A DNA stretch of 64,000 nucleotides from Flavobacterium sp. 9R (GCF_902506345.1 NZ_LR733413.1:626531-690530), one strand, 5' to 3'; counted from the stretch's first letter, positions 9,495-18,187 are shown. Program-made: numbers and translations. Notes: a model not told the origin generated them from the letters alone.

Positions 9495-10601
9495 TTAAAA
9501 TTCTGATGGAATTTCTTCTTCTGCAGGTGTTTCTGTTACTGTTTTCTTTGGCTGTATTGTTCGCACAATAGGAGTAGGGATTACTTTAGGTTGTGTAGGC
9601 GAATAGATAAAGGTAACCCATTTTGAAGGCTGTCTTGACTCATTTTTGCCAATCGAGTAGACTTCAATATGTGAAAATTTAGTATCTCTTCGAATTGCTT
9701 TGTTAGTAAAGTAAGTATCTGTTTGTGTTAGAGCCTTTGGTAAATGTGAATAATCACCTTTTAATGTTGTTTTTATTGCCAGGAAAGAGGCTAGTTTTCC
9801 TGGAATTATGTCCTTATCTGAAGTCGAGAAAATTTCGCTTTTTACGGGAATGCAGAATGTTAGTTTTGCAATTTCTTTAGTAGCATCGTAATTGTGATAA
9901 ATTATGAATGGTTTGCCATAAACTTCAATTCCATTCTTCTCGCAATATTCGTTTATTTTTGAAAAGACAATTCGACTATTTTTATTAATGTTGCTTACTT
10001 TGCTGTGAAAGGATTGACTCAAATAAAAAGTAGCTGTTTTTCTCACTTCACCTATTACTTTTACATTGTAGGTATTTGTTTCATAATCTAAAACTTTATC
10101 TAGGTTTTTCAAGCTTTTTTCATATACTGAACCTATATTTCGTTCAACACCACCTTTTAAAGTAGCATACATTTTTAGTTCGAAACTTAAATTTCCTTTA
10201 GTTTTCCATGTTACTTTAGTACCTCCAACAGTGTCCTTGAAATACCAAAAAACTTCAGATTCAGTTCCGTTATTGTTTAATTTTTGGGTAATATTCTCGT
10301 TGTTTTTCAAAGTTATTGTTTGAATGTCCCCAGTGCCATCAGCACCAGTCCAAGAACAAGAGGCTCCTTTACCAGAAGTAATAGCTGGATATGTCATTTT
10401 CAAATTATTATCATCAAGCATCCACGAATTAAAATTGGGCCAATTTTGATAGTCATTTACATAGTTAAATACTGCTGTTTTTGGCGCATTAATAATTTTA
10501 CTTCGTTCTAATTGAAATTCTCCTTTTTGAGTAGCTACGAAAATAGTTGTAGCGACAAGACTTAACAATAGTAAAAGAAAAAGATATTTTAGGATTTGCA
10601 T
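9495..10601 (-). CDS. Membrane-anchored SRPBCC / GyrI-like two-domain protein
   Basis: After an N-terminal membrane helix (MQILKYLFLLLLLSLVATTI), residues about 30-180 resemble an SRPBCC (START-like) lipid or hydrophobic-ligand fold. Residues about 190-330 resemble a GyrI-like small-molecule-binding domain. A short Pro/Thr/Glu tail ends the protein. This pairing occurs widely in Bacteroidota and its ligand is unknown. I chose the ATG at 10601 (368 residues) rather than the frame opening at 10646, because it starts exactly at the membrane helix and a near-consensus -7 box (TAACTTTA at 10625-10632) overlaps the longer version. Confidence 0.8.
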   Translation of the reverse strand: MQILKYLFLLLLLSLVATTIFVATQKGEFQLERSKIINAPKTAVFNYVNDYQNWPNFNSWMLDDNNLKMTYPAITSGKGASCSWTGADGTGDIQTITLKNNENITQKLNNNGTESEVFWYFKDTVGGTKVTWKTKGNLSFELKMYATLKGGVERNIGSVYEKSLKNLDKVLDYETNTYNVKVIGEVRKTATFYLSQSFHSKVSNINKNSRIVFSKINEYCEKNGIEVYGKPFIIYHNYDATKEIAKLTFCIPVKSEIFSTSDKDIIPGKLASFLAIKTTLKGDYSHLPKALTQTDTYFTNKAIRRDTKFSHIEVYSIGKNESRQPSKWVTFIYSPTQPKVIPTPIVRTIQPKKTVTETPAEEEIPSEF

Positions 10602-10720
10602 GAGATTTTGGATATATACTTTCGTAAAGTTAGAAATTTTATTCAAAAAGTAGGAGTACTTTTTAGAATTGATTCTTACTTTATAATAATAAGCTTGGTA
10701 ATCTAGAAAGAATAGTGGTT

Positions 10721-10909
10721 TTAATGCTTAAGATAAATTTTTATAAGGAACAAAAGCCCAATAAAAAGAAGGAATCCTAATAAAATTTTATAATTTCCTT
10801 TATAAAACATTCGGTGTAAATTGGCATCTTTTCGGTAAGCAATAATCATTGCAAATATAAAGGCGATGGCGAAACAAGCGCCAAAAATTAATTGTCCTTG
10901 ACTAAACAT
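10721..10909 (-). CDS. Small membrane protein, two transmembrane helices
   Basis: This 62-residue protein has two hydrophobic segments (about 5-23 and 42-60) around a basic loop (YRKDANLHRMFYKGN). I know similar short proteins from flavobacterial genomes but no function. An exact -7 box lies 18-25 bases upstream of the ATG, which supports a real gene. Confidence 0.75.
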   Translation of the reverse strand: MFSQGQLIFGACFAIAFIFAMIIAYRKDANLHRMFYKGNYKILLGFLLFIGLLFLIKIYLKH

Positions 10910-10926
10910 AGTGGTAAATTTTTCTA

Positions 10927-10934
10927 CAAATTTA
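10927..10934 (-). promoter_or_regulatory. -7 promoter box of the small membrane protein gene
   Basis: On the minus strand this reads TAAATTTG, an exact TAnnTTTG match just upstream of the ATG at 10909. Confidence 0.5.
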
Positions 10935-10988
10935 AGTAATTGAATAGGAATTATTGCTAATTTGCTACTTCAATTAACTTATCTAATT

Positions 10989-11390
10989 ATGCAAAAACAA
11001 ATTGAAGCGGTAAAGGAATTTCATACAGCTTTTGCCATTGGGCATAAAGAACAACCACATGCTGATTTGGGTGAATCAAAGAATTTACTTCGATTTAATT
11101 TAATGAAAGAGGAAAATGAAGAATATCTTGAAGCAGCAAATAACAATGATATTGTTGAAATTGCTGATGCTCTTGGAGATATGATGTATATTTTATGTGG
11201 AACCATTATTGAACATGGTTTACAAAATCATATTGAAGCTGTTTTTGACGAAATTCAGCGAAGTAATATGAGTAAATTGGGTGAAGACGGAAAACCAATC
11301 TATAGAGAAGATGGAAAAGTCATGAAAGGACCTAATTATTTTAAACCTGATTTTTCTAAAATTCTAAAAATTGTAGAAGATTCTATGTAA
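10989..11390 (+). CDS. MazG-like nucleoside triphosphate pyrophosphohydrolase
   Basis: This is an all-alpha NTP pyrophosphohydrolase of the MazG / PRA-PH superfamily, 133 residues, cytosolic. The metal-binding signature EExxE followed by ExxD is visible as EENEEYLEAANNNDIVEIAD (residues 39-58). It probably hydrolyses a (d)NTP or related substrate to the monophosphate and pyrophosphate; the substrate cannot be told from sequence. I chose the ATG at 10989 because the upstream extension would need a TTG start and has no conserved look. The gene converges with ilvE on a strong shared terminator. Confidence 0.85.
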   Translation: MQKQIEAVKEFHTAFAIGHKEQPHADLGESKNLLRFNLMKEENEEYLEAANNNDIVEIADALGDMMYILCGTIIEHGLQNHIEAVFDEIQRSNMSKLGEDGKPIYREDGKVMKGPNYFKPDFSKILKIVEDSM

Positions 11391-11393
11391 TAA

Positions 11394-11428
11394 AAAAAGG
11401 CGATTTTCAAATTGAAAATCGCCTTTTG
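11394..11428. terminator. Strong bidirectional terminator between the MazG-like gene and ilvE
   Basis: A perfect 12-bp stem GGCGATTTTCAA / TTGAAAATCGCC around one base (11399-11423) has an A-run before it and a T-run after it. Confidence 0.92.
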
Positions 11429-11447
11429 CTATTTATGTGCAGAAATA

Positions 11448-12515
11448 TTAAATTTTTACTGTCCAACCAAATGGGTCAGCTTCTAATTTGTGCTGCATAT
11501 TAGTAAGTTTACTTTTTAACTGTTCAGCATATGAATTTTCAATTTTAGGTAACTCATAATATTCCTCTTTATAGGAATACCCAACAATTGGATTTACAAC
11601 TGCGGCTGTACCAGCACCAAAAATTTCTTTTAGGGTTCCGTTTTTAGAAGCTTCTACTAACTCGCTAACTAAAACTGGTCGTACTTCTACATTTATCCCT
11701 TCTTTTTGTGCTAACTCAATTAGACTTTTTCTTGTGATTCCATCTAAAATTCGTTCACTTACAGGTGCAGTTAATAGCGTGTCATTTATTCTAAAAAACA
11801 CATTCATTGTACCTGCTTCTTCTAATTTTGTATGTGTAGCATCATCTGTCCAGATTACTTGTTGGAATCCTTCTTTGTTTGCTAATGTTGTTGGGTAAAA
11901 TTGTGCAGCATAATTTCCTGCAGCTTTAGCAGCTCCAATACCTCCATTAGCTGCTCTACTGTAATGCTCAGCAATTAAAACTTTTACTTCTCCAGAATAG
12001 TAAGCTTTTGCAGGAGAAAGGATAATCATAAATTTATACTCGCTTGATGGGTTAGCTACCACACCTTCACCAGTTGCAATCATAAAAGGACGAATGTACA
12101 TCGTGTTTCCTAATCCTTTTTTTACCCAAGCTTCGTCAATTTTCAAAAGTTCGTTAAGACCATTCATAAAAACTTCTTTAGGAACTTCTGGCATAGCCAT
12201 TCTTACTGCCGATGCATTAAATCTTTTGTAATTTTCATCTGGTCTGAAAAGCCATAAATCGTTGTTATCATCTTTATATGCTTTCATGCCTTCAAAAATA
12301 GCTTGACCGTAATGAAAAACTTTTGCTGAAGGGTCTAGAAGAAAAGGTTGGTAAGGCTTAATAACTGGTTGTTGCCAAGCGCCATTTTTAAAATCACATT
12401 CAAATAAATGGTCCGTAAAAACGGCTCCAAAACTTAAGTTATCAAAATCTACTTCGTTTATTTTTGAAGTAGCAGCTTTTGTTATGTTAATTGTAGTTGC
12501 TTGAGAAGTACTCAT
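11448..12515 (-). CDS. ilvE: Branched-chain amino acid aminotransferase
   Basis: This is a fold-type IV PLP enzyme that interconverts Leu, Ile and Val with their 2-oxo acids using glutamate, the last step of branched-chain amino acid synthesis. Visible family landmarks are GQAIFEGMKAYK near residue 70, RPDENYKRFN near 90, and EEAGTMNVFFRIN near 230, which belongs to the PLP phosphate region. Its 355 residues match the eukaryote-like IlvE subgroup common in Bacteroidota rather than the 309-residue E. coli enzyme. It stands alone, not in an ilv operon. An exact -7 box lies 76-83 bases upstream. Confidence 0.95.
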   Translation of the reverse strand: MSTSQATTINITKAATSKINEVDFDNLSFGAVFTDHLFECDFKNGAWQQPVIKPYQPFLLDPSAKVFHYGQAIFEGMKAYKDDNNDLWLFRPDENYKRFNASAVRMAMPEVPKEVFMNGLNELLKIDEAWVKKGLGNTMYIRPFMIATGEGVVANPSSEYKFMIILSPAKAYYSGEVKVLIAEHYSRAANGGIGAAKAAGNYAAQFYPTTLANKEGFQQVIWTDDATHTKLEEAGTMNVFFRINDTLLTAPVSERILDGITRKSLIELAQKEGINVEVRPVLVSELVEASKNGTLKEIFGAGTAAVVNPIVGYSYKEEYYELPKIENSYAEQLKSKLTNMQHKLEADPFGWTVKI

Positions 12516-12590
12516 GATTATGTATTAATAGTTTTTAGTTTCAATAATTAAATAAAAAAATAGATTTTTCTCTTTTGATTTTATTTTTTA

Positions 12591-12598
12591 CAAAATTA
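12591..12598 (-). promoter_or_regulatory. -7 promoter box of ilvE
   Basis: On the minus strand this reads TAATTTTG, an exact TAnnTTTG match. It implies a leader of about 70 bases before the ilvE ATG. Confidence 0.5.
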
Positions 12599-12801
12599 AG
12601 TAAAAAAGGCTAAAAACGATGCGAAAATTGTATGATGTATTTCATTTAATTGCGATTTATGTATTTTTTAAAAATCAGATTTATTTACTGTGATTTTATA
12701 TGAAATATATAATAAATACTTGCGTTTTTGTCCGTTAAAGAACCTAACTATTGCTAAATTTTGTTTTAAAGTGAAATTACAAATTCACAAATAAACATCA
12801 A

Positions 12802-12834
12802 TTTGTTTTGAAATCGTCATTCGTACTATCTTTA
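12802..12834 (+). promoter_or_regulatory. Promoter of mnmD with both -33 and -7 elements
   Basis: TTTG at 12802-12805 is followed after 21 bases by TATCTTTA at 12827-12834. Spacing fits the Bacteroidota consensus TTTG-N19-21-TAnnTTTG, with one mismatch in the last base. Confidence 0.55.
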
Positions 12835-12893
12835 CATCGCTCAACACCCAAAACAACAACAGAAAATCTATTTCAAAAACAATCTTTATTCGT

Positions 12894-13562
12894 ATGAAAA
12901 GAAGAATTATCCAAACCTTAGATGGCTCAACTACTATTCAAATTGAAGATTGGGACGAATGTTATCATTCTAAACACGGAGCAATTCAAGAAGCTAAACA
13001 CGTTTTTATTAAGAATGGTTTGGCTTTGTTTCCGTCTCAAAATATTTCCATTCTAGAAATTGGTTTTGGTACAGGTCTTAATGCTTTTATAACTTTTTTG
13101 GAAGCTAAAAAACGCAATCAATCTATTAATTATGTTGGAGTAGAAGCTTATCCTATTTCAATTGAAGAATTAAAAGGAATGAATTATGTAGAAGAACTCG
13201 AGGCTTTGGAGTACGAATCCGTTTTTGAAAAAATGCATCGTGATGATTGGGAAAAGTCCATTGTAATAGATGAAGATTTTTGTTTAACAAAAAGACAACA
13301 ATTTTTTGAAGCTATTGATGATGTTGAACAGTATGATTTGATTTATTTTGATGCTTTTGGCTATAGAGTTCAGCCTGATTTGTGGAGTACAGCAATTTTT
13401 CAAAAAATGTATACAGCGCTCAAAAACAATGGAATACTGGTGACTTATGCAGCAAGAGGTGTGGTCAAAAGAAGTATGATAGAAGTAGGTTTTAAAGTAG
13501 AAAAATTAGCAGGACCACCCGGTAAAAGAGAAATGTTTCGTGCAACGAAGCTCGTCCCTTGA
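12894..13562 (+). CDS. mnmD: tRNA 5-methylaminomethyl-2-thiouridine(34) methyltransferase MnmD
   Basis: This enzyme uses SAM to methylate the aminomethyl group at wobble uridine 34 of some tRNAs, finishing the mnm5(s2)U modification. The SAM-binding motif ILEIGFGTGLNAF is at about residues 57-69, and the family motif YFDAFGYRVQPDLW at about 151-164. It is 222 residues and lacks the FAD-dependent oxidase domain that is fused to it in E. coli MnmC, as is usual in Bacteroidota. The gene is divergent from ilvE. Confidence 0.93.
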   Translation: MKRRIIQTLDGSTTIQIEDWDECYHSKHGAIQEAKHVFIKNGLALFPSQNISILEIGFGTGLNAFITFLEAKKRNQSINYVGVEAYPISIEELKGMNYVEELEALEYESVFEKMHRDDWEKSIVIDEDFCLTKRQQFFEAIDDVEQYDLIYFDAFGYRVQPDLWSTAIFQKMYTALKNNGILVTYAARGVVKRSMIEVGFKVEKLAGPPGKREMFRATKLVP

Positions 13563-13693
13563 AAACACTACGAAAACGTTTTTGGCTATGAAAAATCAGT
13601 ATAAAAAAAGGATAAATCTTAGTTAATTATGTAAATGCTAAAAAGAAAAAGATTAAATTTACCGCAAGATAACCCCAAAAATCTTATTTAATT

Positions 13694-13891
13694 ATGTCGA
13701 AAATAATGTTTGATTACACTAAATCAGTGTTAGAAAGAGTAAGTTTTGACCCCATCCTTTTTTGTAAAGAATTAGAAAAAGCCATACGAACTTTATTACC
13801 GTATGAGTTGGAACAACTAAAAGAATGGTTATTTGATTTTACTTATGAAAAGCCAGAATTAAAACAATGTCTTGTTATAGTAAATAGATAA
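13694..13891 (+). CDS. Small conserved-looking hypothetical protein (65 aa)
   Basis: I do not recognise a domain. The protein is short, mainly helical, with no signal peptide or membrane segment, so it is probably cytosolic. A near-consensus -7 box (TAAATTTA at 13654-13661) lies about 33 bases upstream of the ATG and a strong hairpin terminator follows the stop codon immediately. These two signals frame it as a separate transcription unit and make a real gene likely. Confidence 0.7.
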   Translation: MSKIMFDYTKSVLERVSFDPILFCKELEKAIRTLLPYELEQLKEWLFDFTYEKPELKQCLVIVNR

Positions 13892-13892
13892 A

Positions 13893-13921
13893 AAAAAAGG
13901 AACCAATTGGTTCCTTTTTTT
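13893..13921. terminator. Bidirectional terminator between the 65-aa gene and oxyR
   Basis: A perfect 16-bp palindrome GGAACCAATTGGTTCC (13899-13914) is flanked by an A-run on the left and a T-run on the right. Confidence 0.9.
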
Positions 13922-13926
13922 ATGTT

Positions 13927-14868
13927 TTATTTTTTCTGGATTGGACTTATAATTTCTACATTCTGAAAAACAATTGCTCCTTTTATGACTCCAGCAATTG
14001 TGTTTCTTAGGGCATCTATTATCTGAATTTTTAGCTCATTTTTTGGATAAATTAAACTAATCTCTCTTGCTGGTTTTGGTTCAACAAAATGTCTAAGTTT
14101 TAGTTTGTCGCTTTCTTTTAAATCCAAGGTATGAAGGTAAGGGAGTAAAGTAGTACCGAGACCTTCATCTGCCAGTTTAATTAAGGTTTCGAAACTACCA
14201 CTCTCAATAGTAAAATGATTTACTTCGTTTGAATTGCTGTTTTTGCACAAATTCAAAATCCCATCTCTAAAGCAATGTCCGTCTTGTAGCAGCAAGATTT
14301 CGTCCAAATTCAAGTCGCTAACTTCGATTTCTTTTTTTGAAAAATGTTGATGCCCTTCTGGAATATAGGCCACGAAAGGTTCATAATACAAAGGAATTTC
14401 TTTTATTTTATCTTCCAAAAGAGGTGTAGCTGCAATCGCTGCGTCTAAATGACCATTGTTTAGTTTAGAAATGATATCTGCCGTGTTTAACTCTTCAATA
14501 ATCAAACGAATTTTTGGGTACTTTTTGATGAAATTTTTCAAAAACATCGGTAATAAAGTAGGCATTATCGTTGGAATTATTCCCAAGCGGAATTCGCCAC
14601 CAATGAATCCTTTTTGTTGTTCTACGATATCTTGAATTCGGTCTGCTTCGTTTACAATATTTTTGGCTTGTGTAACTATTTTTTGACCAATGTCGGTAAG
14701 TTGAATTGGTTTTTTGGTTCTGTCAAATATTTGAATGTTTAATTCTTCTTCTATTTTTTGAATTTGCATACTCAATGTAGGTTGAGTAACAAAGCATTTT
14801 TCAGCAGCAAGGGTGAAATTTTTATGTTCCGCAACGGCAAGAACATATTTGAGTTGAGTGATTGTCAT
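13927..14868 (-). CDS. oxyR: OxyR-type LysR-family hydrogen peroxide sensor
   Basis: This is a LysR-type transcription regulator that senses hydrogen peroxide through a disulfide. The helix-turn-helix is at residues 15-45 (FTLAAEKCFVTQPTLSMQIQ). The redox pair falls in GHCFRDGILNLC at Cys199 and Cys208, exactly the E. coli OxyR numbering when the ATG at 14868 is used. That match supports this start (313 residues) over the longer frame from 14901. The gene is divergent from dps, a classic OxyR target, so control of dps and of itself from the shared 103-bp gap is likely. Confidence 0.94.
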   Translation of the reverse strand: MTITQLKYVLAVAEHKNFTLAAEKCFVTQPTLSMQIQKIEEELNIQIFDRTKKPIQLTDIGQKIVTQAKNIVNEADRIQDIVEQQKGFIGGEFRLGIIPTIMPTLLPMFLKNFIKKYPKIRLIIEELNTADIISKLNNGHLDAAIAATPLLEDKIKEIPLYYEPFVAYIPEGHQHFSKKEIEVSDLNLDEILLLQDGHCFRDGILNLCKNSNSNEVNHFTIESGSFETLIKLADEGLGTTLLPYLHTLDLKESDKLKLRHFVEPKPAREISLIYPKNELKIQIIDALRNTIAGVIKGAIVFQNVEIISPIQKK

Positions 14869-14939
14869 TGATAGTAATATTTGATGTAAATATAAAAACA
14901 ATCAATTTAACTGATACCGTTTTCGCCTTAAAATATAGG

Positions 14940-14947
14940 TAATTTTG
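14940..14947 (+). promoter_or_regulatory. -7 promoter box of dps
   Basis: TAATTTTG is an exact match to TAnnTTTG, 25-32 bases before the dps ATG, within the oxyR-dps intergenic gap. Confidence 0.6.
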
Positions 14948-14971
14948 CAACATATTTAAAAATGAATTGAT

Positions 14972-15442
14972 ATGAAACTAAATACTATTGGTTTACCAAT
15001 ACAAGAGACAGAAAAAATTGTAATAGAGTTGAATGTTTTGTTGTCTAATATTCAAGTGTATTACCAAAGTTTGAGAGGAATGCATTGGAATATTAGAGGA
15101 AAACGTTTTTTTGACTTGCATCTTAAATTTGAAGAATTGTACAATGATTCTCAACTGAAGATTGATTTAATTGCAGAGCGTGTACTTACACTAGGAGGAA
15201 CTCCTTTGCATACTTTTGATGACTATATAAAGCACAACCAATTAGAAGTCGGTAAAGATATTTCTAATGATGAAAAGGCGATTCAACTAATTGTGGATTC
15301 TTTGGCAAGTTTGCTAACGATTGAAAGAAAAATTTTAGAAAATGCTTCGGCTATTAATGACGAAGGAACGAGTTCGATGATGAGTGACTTTATTGTAGAA
15401 CAAGAAAAAACGATATGGATGATGCAGGCTTGGTTGGCTTAA
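14972..15442 (+). CDS. dps: Dps-type DNA-protecting ferritin-like protein
   Basis: This protein forms a dodecameric shell that oxidises and stores iron, using hydrogen peroxide, and shields DNA. The ferroxidase ligands are in place as His38, His50, Glu54, Asp65 and Glu69, with the conserved stretch RGMHWNIRGKRFFDLH. Its 156 residues are normal for the family. It faces oxyR across a short promoter region and ends at a strong hairpin. Confidence 0.95.
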   Translation: MKLNTIGLPIQETEKIVIELNVLLSNIQVYYQSLRGMHWNIRGKRFFDLHLKFEELYNDSQLKIDLIAERVLTLGGTPLHTFDDYIKHNQLEVGKDISNDEKAIQLIVDSLASLLTIERKILENASAINDEGTSSMMSDFIVEQEKTIWMMQAWLA

Positions 15443-15461
15443 TCATTCTAAATTTTAGTTT

Positions 15462-15498
15462 TAAAAAAACAGAAGTACAAAAGCTTCTGTTTTTTTTA
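15462..15498. terminator. Bidirectional terminator between dps and the LETM1-related gene
   Basis: An 8-bp stem AACAGAAG / CTTCTGTT (15468-15475 and 15484-15491) has an A-run before and a T-run after. Confidence 0.88.
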
Positions 15499-15508
15499 TG
15501 TCTAATTA

Positions 15509-16708
15509 TTAATCTTCCTCTAAATTTTCATTGAAGGAAGAAGGTAATAAAGTTGGGATAAACTTAATTAAAATTGGAAGCAATAAACTTCCTCCGGGTA
15601 ATAAAAATATAGTAAGCGAAGGTATCGTTTTGCAGATATCCAAAATTTGCTTTCTGATTTTTTTCTTCTCTTTTTCATCAAGGTCACGGTGGGTTGAATG
15701 GGCTAAGAGTACCATTAATTCTTTGCTCTCCAAAATTTCTTTGACCAATCTGTTTTTATTTCGGGTTACCAAAGTTACCACACTTTCGGTAGTTTGGTCG
15801 TAAAAATGCTTAACAGGATTGGAATAATTGAAATAAGGGATTTCACTTTTGTATTTTGTAATGAAATCATTGGTGTGATGAATTGATGCTACAACAAATT
15901 CATCGGATTCGTTGAGAATAGTGCCTAAAGTATGTAAAAAATAAGCTTCTTCTTTTTCAATTACACCATCGCTCCAAAGCGCCATACCCGTAATATCAAT
16001 CAGGTATTTTTTTTCTAAATCAATAGTAAAATAATCGAGTTCTAGCGATTCTAAAGATAGAGAAGCTTTTTTTGAAAATTTGGTATAACGAATCGAAGCT
16101 TCAAAAAGTTTGATTAATAAATCGTCATACTGTGTTTTGTTGCTTTTTATCTTTAATGCTAAAGCTACAATATTGACAACGGTTTCTTCAATACGTTTCA
16201 AGTATTTTTCAGGTATTTCTCCGTGTTTTAGGTATTGGCAAAACGCCAAAACATCAATAAATAAAAGCGCATTGGTGACTAAATGTGAAAAGTTTTTATT
16301 GATGATGCCATCGTTGGTTTGCACTCTTTCGTCAATAAATTTTTCCAAAGTCAAAGACCTACTGTTCTTGGGCAATATTTTTTTTAGTAGGCTAAAGCCC
16401 TGTGGATTCATTTGGTTGTAGAATTCCAATGCTTTGGCTACAAATATTTCTGGTGCTTTATCAGATTCTGATAAGCAATAAGCACCATAAAGTGTATTTA
16501 GTAAAGCAACTTTGGAGATTTCTTCTTTAAACCATCTTTTGGAATCAATTGGATTTATCGTGTTGAACGAAATTATGTGACCATAAATAAATCCTGTATC
16601 CCTTGTTTTTAGATAAAAAGAAGCACTGTTTTCTGAAGAAAGTTCTTCAGAAAAAGGTTGTTCTGTGAAAAATTTGTCTATCCAACCAGGCGCAGATGGG
16701 TTAATCAT
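15509..16708 (-). CDS. LETM1-related biofilm-associated protein
   Basis: This 399-residue protein matches a flavobacterial family annotated as LETM1-related biofilm-associated. The C-terminal 60 residues (KKIRKQILDICKTIPSLTIF, then LLPGGSLLLPILIKFIP) resemble the LETM1 membrane segment. A central part around residues 220-290 looks TerB-like, with acidic helices (ALWSDGVIEKEEAYFLHTLG). Molecular function is unknown. I start it at the ATG at 16708: the longer frame needs a TTG at 16729 that falls inside an exact -7 promoter box. Confidence 0.8.
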   Translation of the reverse strand: MINPSAPGWIDKFFTEQPFSEELSSENSASFYLKTRDTGFIYGHIISFNTINPIDSKRWFKEEISKVALLNTLYGAYCLSESDKAPEIFVAKALEFYNQMNPQGFSLLKKILPKNSRSLTLEKFIDERVQTNDGIINKNFSHLVTNALLFIDVLAFCQYLKHGEIPEKYLKRIEETVVNIVALALKIKSNKTQYDDLLIKLFEASIRYTKFSKKASLSLESLELDYFTIDLEKKYLIDITGMALWSDGVIEKEEAYFLHTLGTILNESDEFVVASIHHTNDFITKYKSEIPYFNYSNPVKHFYDQTTESVVTLVTRNKNRLVKEILESKELMVLLAHSTHRDLDEKEKKKIRKQILDICKTIPSLTIFLLPGGSLLLPILIKFIPTLLPSSFNENLEED

Positions 16709-16726
16709 TGTTATCTTTTGAAGTTG

Positions 16727-16734
16727 CAAAGCTA
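16727..16734 (-). promoter_or_regulatory. -7 promoter box of the LETM1-related gene
   Basis: On the minus strand this reads TAGCTTTG, an exact TAnnTTTG match 19-26 bases before the chosen ATG. It excludes the upstream TTG start. Confidence 0.6.
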
Positions 16735-16785
16735 TGTTTTTTTACAACGACAATGGTTAGTAAAAGTTAAACTTTAGTTTAAAAA

Positions 16786-17361
16786 TTAATAGGAGTCTCG
16801 TGATTTGCAATTCTGTTCGCAAAGGCGAATGATTTCTCGAATTCGATTTTGTCTGGTTTCGACTCTTTTGGCTTGATTAAGCCAGTATAAATAGCTTTTT
16901 CGATAAGAAGGACTAAAAGCTTGATAATTGCTCCAAGCTTTTGGATTATCGTTAAATGCCAGTTGTAAATCTTCTGGTATAATATGGTTTTCTACTTCGT
17001 CAAGGGAATTCCAAGAGCCATTTTGCTTTGCGATTTCGATTTTCCGTAGACCACTTTCATGTATTGCATTTTCTTGAATCAGCTTTTCGATATAGGTTTT
17101 GTTTAATTTACTCCAAACACTTTTGTCTTTTCTTGGGGTGAAAAGTTGTTTACGTTGGTGTTCGTCAATTTTTTTTACTGTCGAATCTATCCATCCATAG
17201 CATATAGCAACTTGAACGGCTTCTTCCCAGCGCATGCTTTCATAATCGCTACTTACTTTATAAAATAAGAGATAAATGCCTTTTGACGAATGGTGATTTT
17301 CATGAAGCCATGTTCGCCATTCGTCAGCATTTTTAAAATATAAATGTTCCTTTTCTTCCAA
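16786..17361 (-). CDS. YdeI/OmpD-associated family protein
   Basis: This 191-residue soluble protein belongs to the YdeI / OmpD-associated (bacteriocin-protection) family. Landmarks are the N-terminal WRTWLHENH, the VQVAICYGWIDS stretch around residue 46 and the C-terminal SYLYWLNQAKRVETRQNRI region. The biochemical role is unknown; members have been linked to peptide and bacteriocin resistance. It begins 10 bases after the superoxide dismutase stop and is probably co-transcribed with it. Confidence 0.85.
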   Translation of the reverse strand: MEEKEHLYFKNADEWRTWLHENHHSSKGIYLLFYKVSSDYESMRWEEAVQVAICYGWIDSTVKKIDEHQRKQLFTPRKDKSVWSKLNKTYIEKLIQENAIHESGLRKIEIAKQNGSWNSLDEVENHIIPEDLQLAFNDNPKAWSNYQAFSPSYRKSYLYWLNQAKRVETRQNRIREIIRLCEQNCKSRDSY

Positions 17362-17371
17362 ATGTTCTAGG

Positions 17372-18151
17372 TTAAGAGATGAAAAGCGCTTCAGCTGCTT
17401 CCCAGTTTACAACGTTCCAAAAAGAAGCGATATAATCAGCTCTTCTGTTTTGATTTTTTAAGTAATAAGCATGTTCCCATACGTCTAGTGCCAAAACAGG
17501 TTTTCCTTTGGCGACAATCGTAGGTAAGTTCATTAATGGATTATCTTGATTTGGGGTAGAAGTAATGGTTAATTTTCCGTTACTAATTACTAACCAAGCC
17601 CATCCTGAGCCAAAGCGTTTTGCTGCTGCATCGGCAAATTGTTTTTTGAAAGCGTCAAAAGATCCAAATGTTGCAGTTATTGCTTCTCCCAATTTTCCTT
17701 TTGGTTCTCCACCACCGTTAGGTTTCATTAAATTCCAAAACAGACTGTGATTGTAATGTCCACCTCCATTATTGCGAATGGCTTCAGGGAAAAGACTCAT
17801 ATTTTCGAAAATAGAAGAGAGGTTTTTTGCTTTATCAATAATTGATTTGTCTAATGATTCAATTGCTTTATTAAGATTCGTCACATAAGCTTGATGGTGT
17901 TTCGAATAGTGAATTTCCATTGTAAGCTTATCAATATGTGGTTCTAGTGCATCATAGGAATAAGGTAACTTTGGTAAGCTAAAGGTTGTTTCTTGAGTAT
18001 TCAATAAATCATCATTGAAATGAATTGGATTCAAAAAAGTTGCGTTTGCTGCCGAGCTAGAATTAATAATCGAAGTTCCCATGAAAATCCCTGTTGAAAG
18101 AAGAGCTGTTTTTTTGATAAAATCTCTTCTGCTGCTGTTGTTGTTTTCCAT
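17372..18151 (-). CDS. Exported Fe/Mn superoxide dismutase
   Basis: This enzyme converts superoxide to hydrogen peroxide and oxygen using Fe or Mn. The metal ligands sit in the family motifs [19 protein letters not shown] and [10 protein letters not shown]. The protein is 259 residues against about 200 for cytosolic enzymes because of an N-terminal Tat-type signal ([20 protein letters not shown]), so it should be folded in the cytoplasm and exported. The metal cannot be decided from sequence. It precedes the ydeI-like gene in one transcription unit near oxyR and dps. Confidence 0.93.
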   Translation of the reverse strand: MENNNSSRRDFIKKTALLSTGIFMGTSIINSSSAANATFLNPIHFNDDLLNTQETTFSLPKLPYSYDALEPHIDKLTMEIHYSKHHQAYVTNLNKAIESLDKSIIDKAKNLSSIFENMSLFPEAIRNNGGGHYNHSLFWNLMKPNGGGEPKGKLGEAITATFGSFDAFKKQFADAAAKRFGSGWAWLVISNGKLTITSTPNQDNPLMNLPTIVAKGKPVLALDVWEHAYYLKNQNRRADYIASFWNVVNWEAAEALFIS

Positions 18152-18187
18152 TTTCTTTGAATTAGATGATTAAGTGGTGTTTTTGGG

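Larger units (their letters stand above)
12516..12893. other. 378-bp divergent intergenic region between ilvE and mnmD
   Basis: The stretch is AT-rich with no convincing reading frame. It holds the probable ilvE promoter (-7 box at 12591-12598, minus strand) and the probable mnmD promoter (12802-12834, plus strand). I see no attenuator-like leader peptide or T-box structure. Confidence 0.6.
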
